NCBI GenBank assembly: GCA_009780285.1
Contig: WRAL01000084.1
Span: 1 to 6,633, forward strand
Direction of reading: 5' to 3'
Length of the DNA stretch: 6,633 bases
From: Treponema sp.
Lineage (GTDB): Bacteria; Spirochaetota; Spirochaetia; Treponematales; Breznakiellaceae
Part shown: piece by piece, positions 4,830 through 6,633 of the stretch
Position numbering within the stretch: the stretch's first letter is position 1
Layout of the letters: the number at the start of each line of letters is the position of its first letter
The notes under the pieces: generated by a model
Seen by the model: the letters and a program-made list of their open reading frames with translations, nothing else
Database searches by the model: none
Told to the model about the DNA's origin: nothing
Translations under genes and position numbers: made by a program

Positions 4830-5372
4830 CTAAAAATACCTTTTCAGCAGGCCCTGGAAGGCCATGCCGTGACGCGCCTCGTCCTTGCACATTTCATGCA
4901 CGGTGTCGTGAATCGCGTCAAGATTGAGCTGCTTCGCCTTCGTCGCGAGGTCCTTCTTGCCCTGGGTCGCGCCATGCTCCGCGGCCACGCGCAGCTCGAG
5001 GTTTTTCTTTGTCGAGACCTCTACCACCTCGCCCAAAAGCTCGGCGAATTTGGCGGCGTGCTCGGCCTCTTCCCAGGCGATCCTTTTATAGGCCTCGGCC
5101 ACTTCGGGAAAGCCCTCGCGGTCGGCCTGGCGGCTCATCGCGAGGTACATGCCCACCTCGATGCATTCCGCCGTGTAGTTGTGCCTAAGCCCCTCGACTA
5201 TTTCCGTGTCAACGCCCTTGGCCACGCCGATTCTGTGCTCGTCGGCGAAGACAAGTCCCCCGCTCGCCTGCTCAATGAACTTGCTGGCCGGCGCTCCGCA
5301 GGGAGGGCATTTTTCGGGGGGGGCGTCTCCTTCGTGAGCGTAGCCGCAGACAGTGCAAATAAATTTCTTCAT
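4830..5372 (-). CDS. rbr: Reverse rubrerythrin (rubredoxin domain first), peroxide reductase
   Basis: This 180-residue cytoplasmic protein is predicted to reduce H2O2 (and perhaps O2) to water with electrons supplied through a rubredoxin-type iron. The rubredoxin-like knuckle pair C6/C9 and C22/C25 is at the N-terminus (CTVC, CPPC), the reverse of classical rubrerythrin. It is followed by a four-helix ferritin-like diiron domain. Candidate ligands are E69/E72 in TAECIEVGMY, E102-x-x-H105 (EAEH), E132 near AEHGAT, and E165-x-x-H168 (EARH). Length is typical for the reverse type. Shine-Dalgarno AGGAGG (5380-5385) lies 7 nt before the ATG at 5372. It is first in the operon, directly behind a strong promoter and PerR-box-like dyad. 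In Clostridium acetobutylicum reverse rubrerythrins are PerR-repressed, which fits the next gene here. Confidence 0.95.
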   Translation of the reverse strand: MKKFICTVCGYAHEGDAPPEKCPPCGAPASKFIEQASGGLVFADEHRIGVAKGVDTEIVEGLRHNYTAECIEVGMYLAMSRQADREGFPEVAEAYKRIAWEEAEHAAKFAELLGEVVEVSTKKNLELRVAAEHGATQGKKDLATKAKQLNLDAIHDTVHEMCKDEARHGMAFQGLLKRYF

Positions 5373-5384
5373 CTAAAATCCTCC

Positions 5385-5399
5385 TGATAATTGATATCA
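5385..5399 (-). promoter_or_regulatory. Candidate PerR-box operator of the rubrerythrin operon
   Basis: TGATATCAATTATCA on the minus strand matches the PerR box TTATAATnATTATAA at 10 of 14 defined positions and has outer dyad TGATA / TATCA. It covers the predicted transcription start and touches the Shine-Dalgarno, an ideal place for repression by the PerR-like product of the second gene. Direct binding is inferred. Confidence 0.5.
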
Positions 5400-5404
5400 T
5401 CCGA

Positions 5405-5433
5405 ACTATAGCCCCTGCGCGCAGGCAAGTCAA
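5405..5433 (-). promoter_or_regulatory. Sigma-70-type promoter of the rubrerythrin operon
   Basis: The -35 TTGACT (5428-5433) and -10 TATAGT (5405-5410), each 5 of 6 to consensus, are separated by exactly 17 bp. Transcription would start near 5398, giving a leader of about 26 nt with AGGAGG. The spacer contains a perfect 12-bp palindrome CCTGCGCGCAGG (5414-5425), which may be a second protein site or a weak hairpin ending the upstream permease transcript. Confidence 0.7.
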
Positions 5434-5479
5434 GGCCTAAACCGCGTCTTTCGCGAGATTTTTGGCTTTTGCAGGCGGA

Positions 5480-6633
5480 TCAGCGCAAAAAAAGCGACAG
5501 CGCGAGGACTCCGGCCATGCAGCACAGCCCGGCAGCGGCGCCGGCGGCGCTATGGGACAGGTAGGCCTGCCTCGGCGACAGCCCGGAAAGGCGGGAAACG
5601 ATCCAGAAGTAGGGATCGTTGGCATGGGAAACGAGCATGGAGCCGGCGCCCAGGGCCAAAAACGCAAGCGCCGAGGCGGCCGGCGAGTCAAGGCCCAGCG
5701 CGCCTGACAGCGGCGCCACTATCCCGGCCGCGACGGCCAGCGCGATCGCCGAAGAGCCATGGACGGTCTTGATCGCGGCGGCCAAAAGGAACGAAACGAG
5801 AAGGCCCTGGCCCAGGCCCTGGCCCTGCGCGCCGGAGGCGGCAAGAGCGGCAAGCTCCGCAAGCCCGGACTCCGCGGCGAGATGGCCGAAGGCGCCGCCG
5901 GCGCCCATCGCGCAGAGCATGGGGCCGGCTGTTTTCAGCGTGGCCTCGGTGGCCGGGTTGAATTCCCGCGCCTTGCCGGAACGCGCAAGGAGCGCCGCCG
6001 CGAAGGCAAGGCCGACGATCATCGCGCCGATGGGGTTTAGGAAAAAGCCCGCGACGCTCCAAAAGGGCCCGGCCCAGCCGGCCGCGCCCCGAATGGAGCC
6101 AAGGGCGACAAGCGCAAGCGGCGCCAGTACCGGCGCCAGGGACAAAAAACGGCCGGGCAATTTGCCGCGCGACAAGGCGAGCCGGCCGTAACGCTCCGCC
6201 ATGTCCTTGGCGACCTCGATGTCTTCCTCGGATTGATGCCTTTTTCCCGCGCGCGAGGCCAAAAGGTACGCGCCGGCCAGCGCCGGGATGGAAACGGCGA
6301 CCGCGAGAAGGAAAAGGAGCGGCAGGCTTTCGCCCAGCCCCAGCGCCAGCGCCGAGGCCAGGGGAACGCCGGCGAGGGGGAAAAGCGCCGAGGACACATA
6401 GAGGCCCGAGCCAAGGCCGGCCGCCGTGGAAACGCCGCTGGCCCCCGCGCGCCGCACCGCCGCCTTTCGCGCCGGGTTCAGCGCGATGAAGCCCGTCTCG
6501 CAGGGCACGGAGATCGCCACGATCCAGCCCATCAGCATGAAGGCCAGCGTCGGGCTGCCCTTCCCCACAAGCCGGATCGCCATGTCGGCAAGCCTGGCCG
6601 AGGCGCCGCTGGAAGCCAGCGCCTCGGCTATCA
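5480..6633 (-). CDS. GntP-family permease (5' end beyond window)
   Basis: This is an inner-membrane H+-coupled (or Na+-coupled) importer of a sugar acid or other organic acid. The frame stays open to the right edge (383 residues visible). The ATG at 6583 is internal, since the upstream codons (ALASSGASARLADMA) continue the family pattern, so about 60 N-terminal residues are missing from a usual length near 440. Numbered from that internal Met, SVPCETGFIALNP (25-37) is the family's first conserved helix break, AMGAGGAFGHL (225-235) precedes a loop, and IKTVHGSSAIALAVAAG (271-287) and GAGSMLVSHANDPYFWIV (312-329) are the diagnostic GntP segments. About ten hydrophobic helices are visible, with a charged cytoplasmic loop at 111-144. 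The C-terminus is a final helix. Family members carry gluconate, glycerate, citrate-like acids and others, and the substrate is not deducible. No clear terminator follows, only the 12-bp palindrome at 5414-5425. Confidence 0.9.
   Translation of the reverse strand, partial: IAEALASSGASARLADMAIRLVGKGSPTLAFMLMGWIVAISVPCETGFIALNPARKAAVRRAGASGVSTAAGLGSGLYVSSALFPLAGVPLASALALGLGESLPLLFLLAVAVSIPALAGAYLLASRAGKRHQSEEDIEVAKDMAERYGRLALSRGKLPGRFLSLAPVLAPLALVALGSIRGAAGWAGPFWSVAGFFLNPIGAMIVGLAFAAALLARSGKAREFNPATEATLKTAGPMLCAMGAGGAFGHLAAESGLAELAALAASGAQGQGLGQGLLVSFLLAAAIKTVHGSSAIALAVAAGIVAPLSGALGLDSPAASALAFLALGAGSMLVSHANDPYFWIVSRLSGLSPRQAYLSHSAAGAAAGLCCMAGVLALSLFLR

Noticed and set aside
5480..6583. Treating the ATG at 6583 as the true start of the permease
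   Set aside because: The frame continues to the window edge with family-like sequence, and the protein would lack its first helices, so the gene is cut by the window.

Overview
This 6.6-kb window is a bacterial chromosomal segment with moderately high GC. Every gene I can support lies on the minus strand, so transcription runs from high to low coordinates. The gene set points to an anaerobe or microaerophile: a rubredoxin-first ('reverse') rubrerythrin, a PerR-like Fur-family regulator and a bacteriohemerythrin. The helicase and amidohydrolase would fit a spirochaete or a Firmicutes-like gut or sediment anaerobe, but that is an impression and not something the sequence proves.

In transcription order, the right edge (6633-5480) holds a GntP-family permease whose 5' end is cut off by the window. 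Next comes a well-formed promoter (TTGACT-17 bp-TATAGT) with a PerR-box-like dyad at the expected transcription start. It drives a compact operon (5372-3940): reverse rubrerythrin, PerR-like regulator, bacteriohemerythrin. The operon looks like a self-contained peroxide/oxygen-defence unit in which the regulator probably controls its own transcript. The regulator has Tyr in place of one of the two histidines that sense peroxide in Bacillus PerR.

The region 3943-3725 holds repeat elements and the promoter area of a DEAD-box RNA helicase (3724-1877), which has a long basic low-complexity tail built partly on an 18-bp minisatellite. Downstream are an unrecognised acidic ~100-residue protein (1754-1434), two strong hairpins, and a very small orphan HicB-like protein (1304-1146). 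The left end (984-1) is an AtzA/TrzN/MtaD-type metal-dependent amidohydrolase that runs off the window.

The most unusual feature is a small non-coding repeat family. Two 110-bp copies (1036-1145 and 3802-3911) are about 95% identical and lie in opposite orientation. Both have 19-bp terminal inverted repeats and a 29-bp central palindrome, and they are flanked by CTAG (one end is CTCG). A third, 36-bp copy (3908-3943) shares a CTAG with the second and looks like an internal deletion between two CGG trinucleotides. This looks like a MITE-like family with CTAG target duplication. The copies sit exactly at gene 3' ends: the CTAG of the short copy contains the stop codon of the hemerythrin gene.
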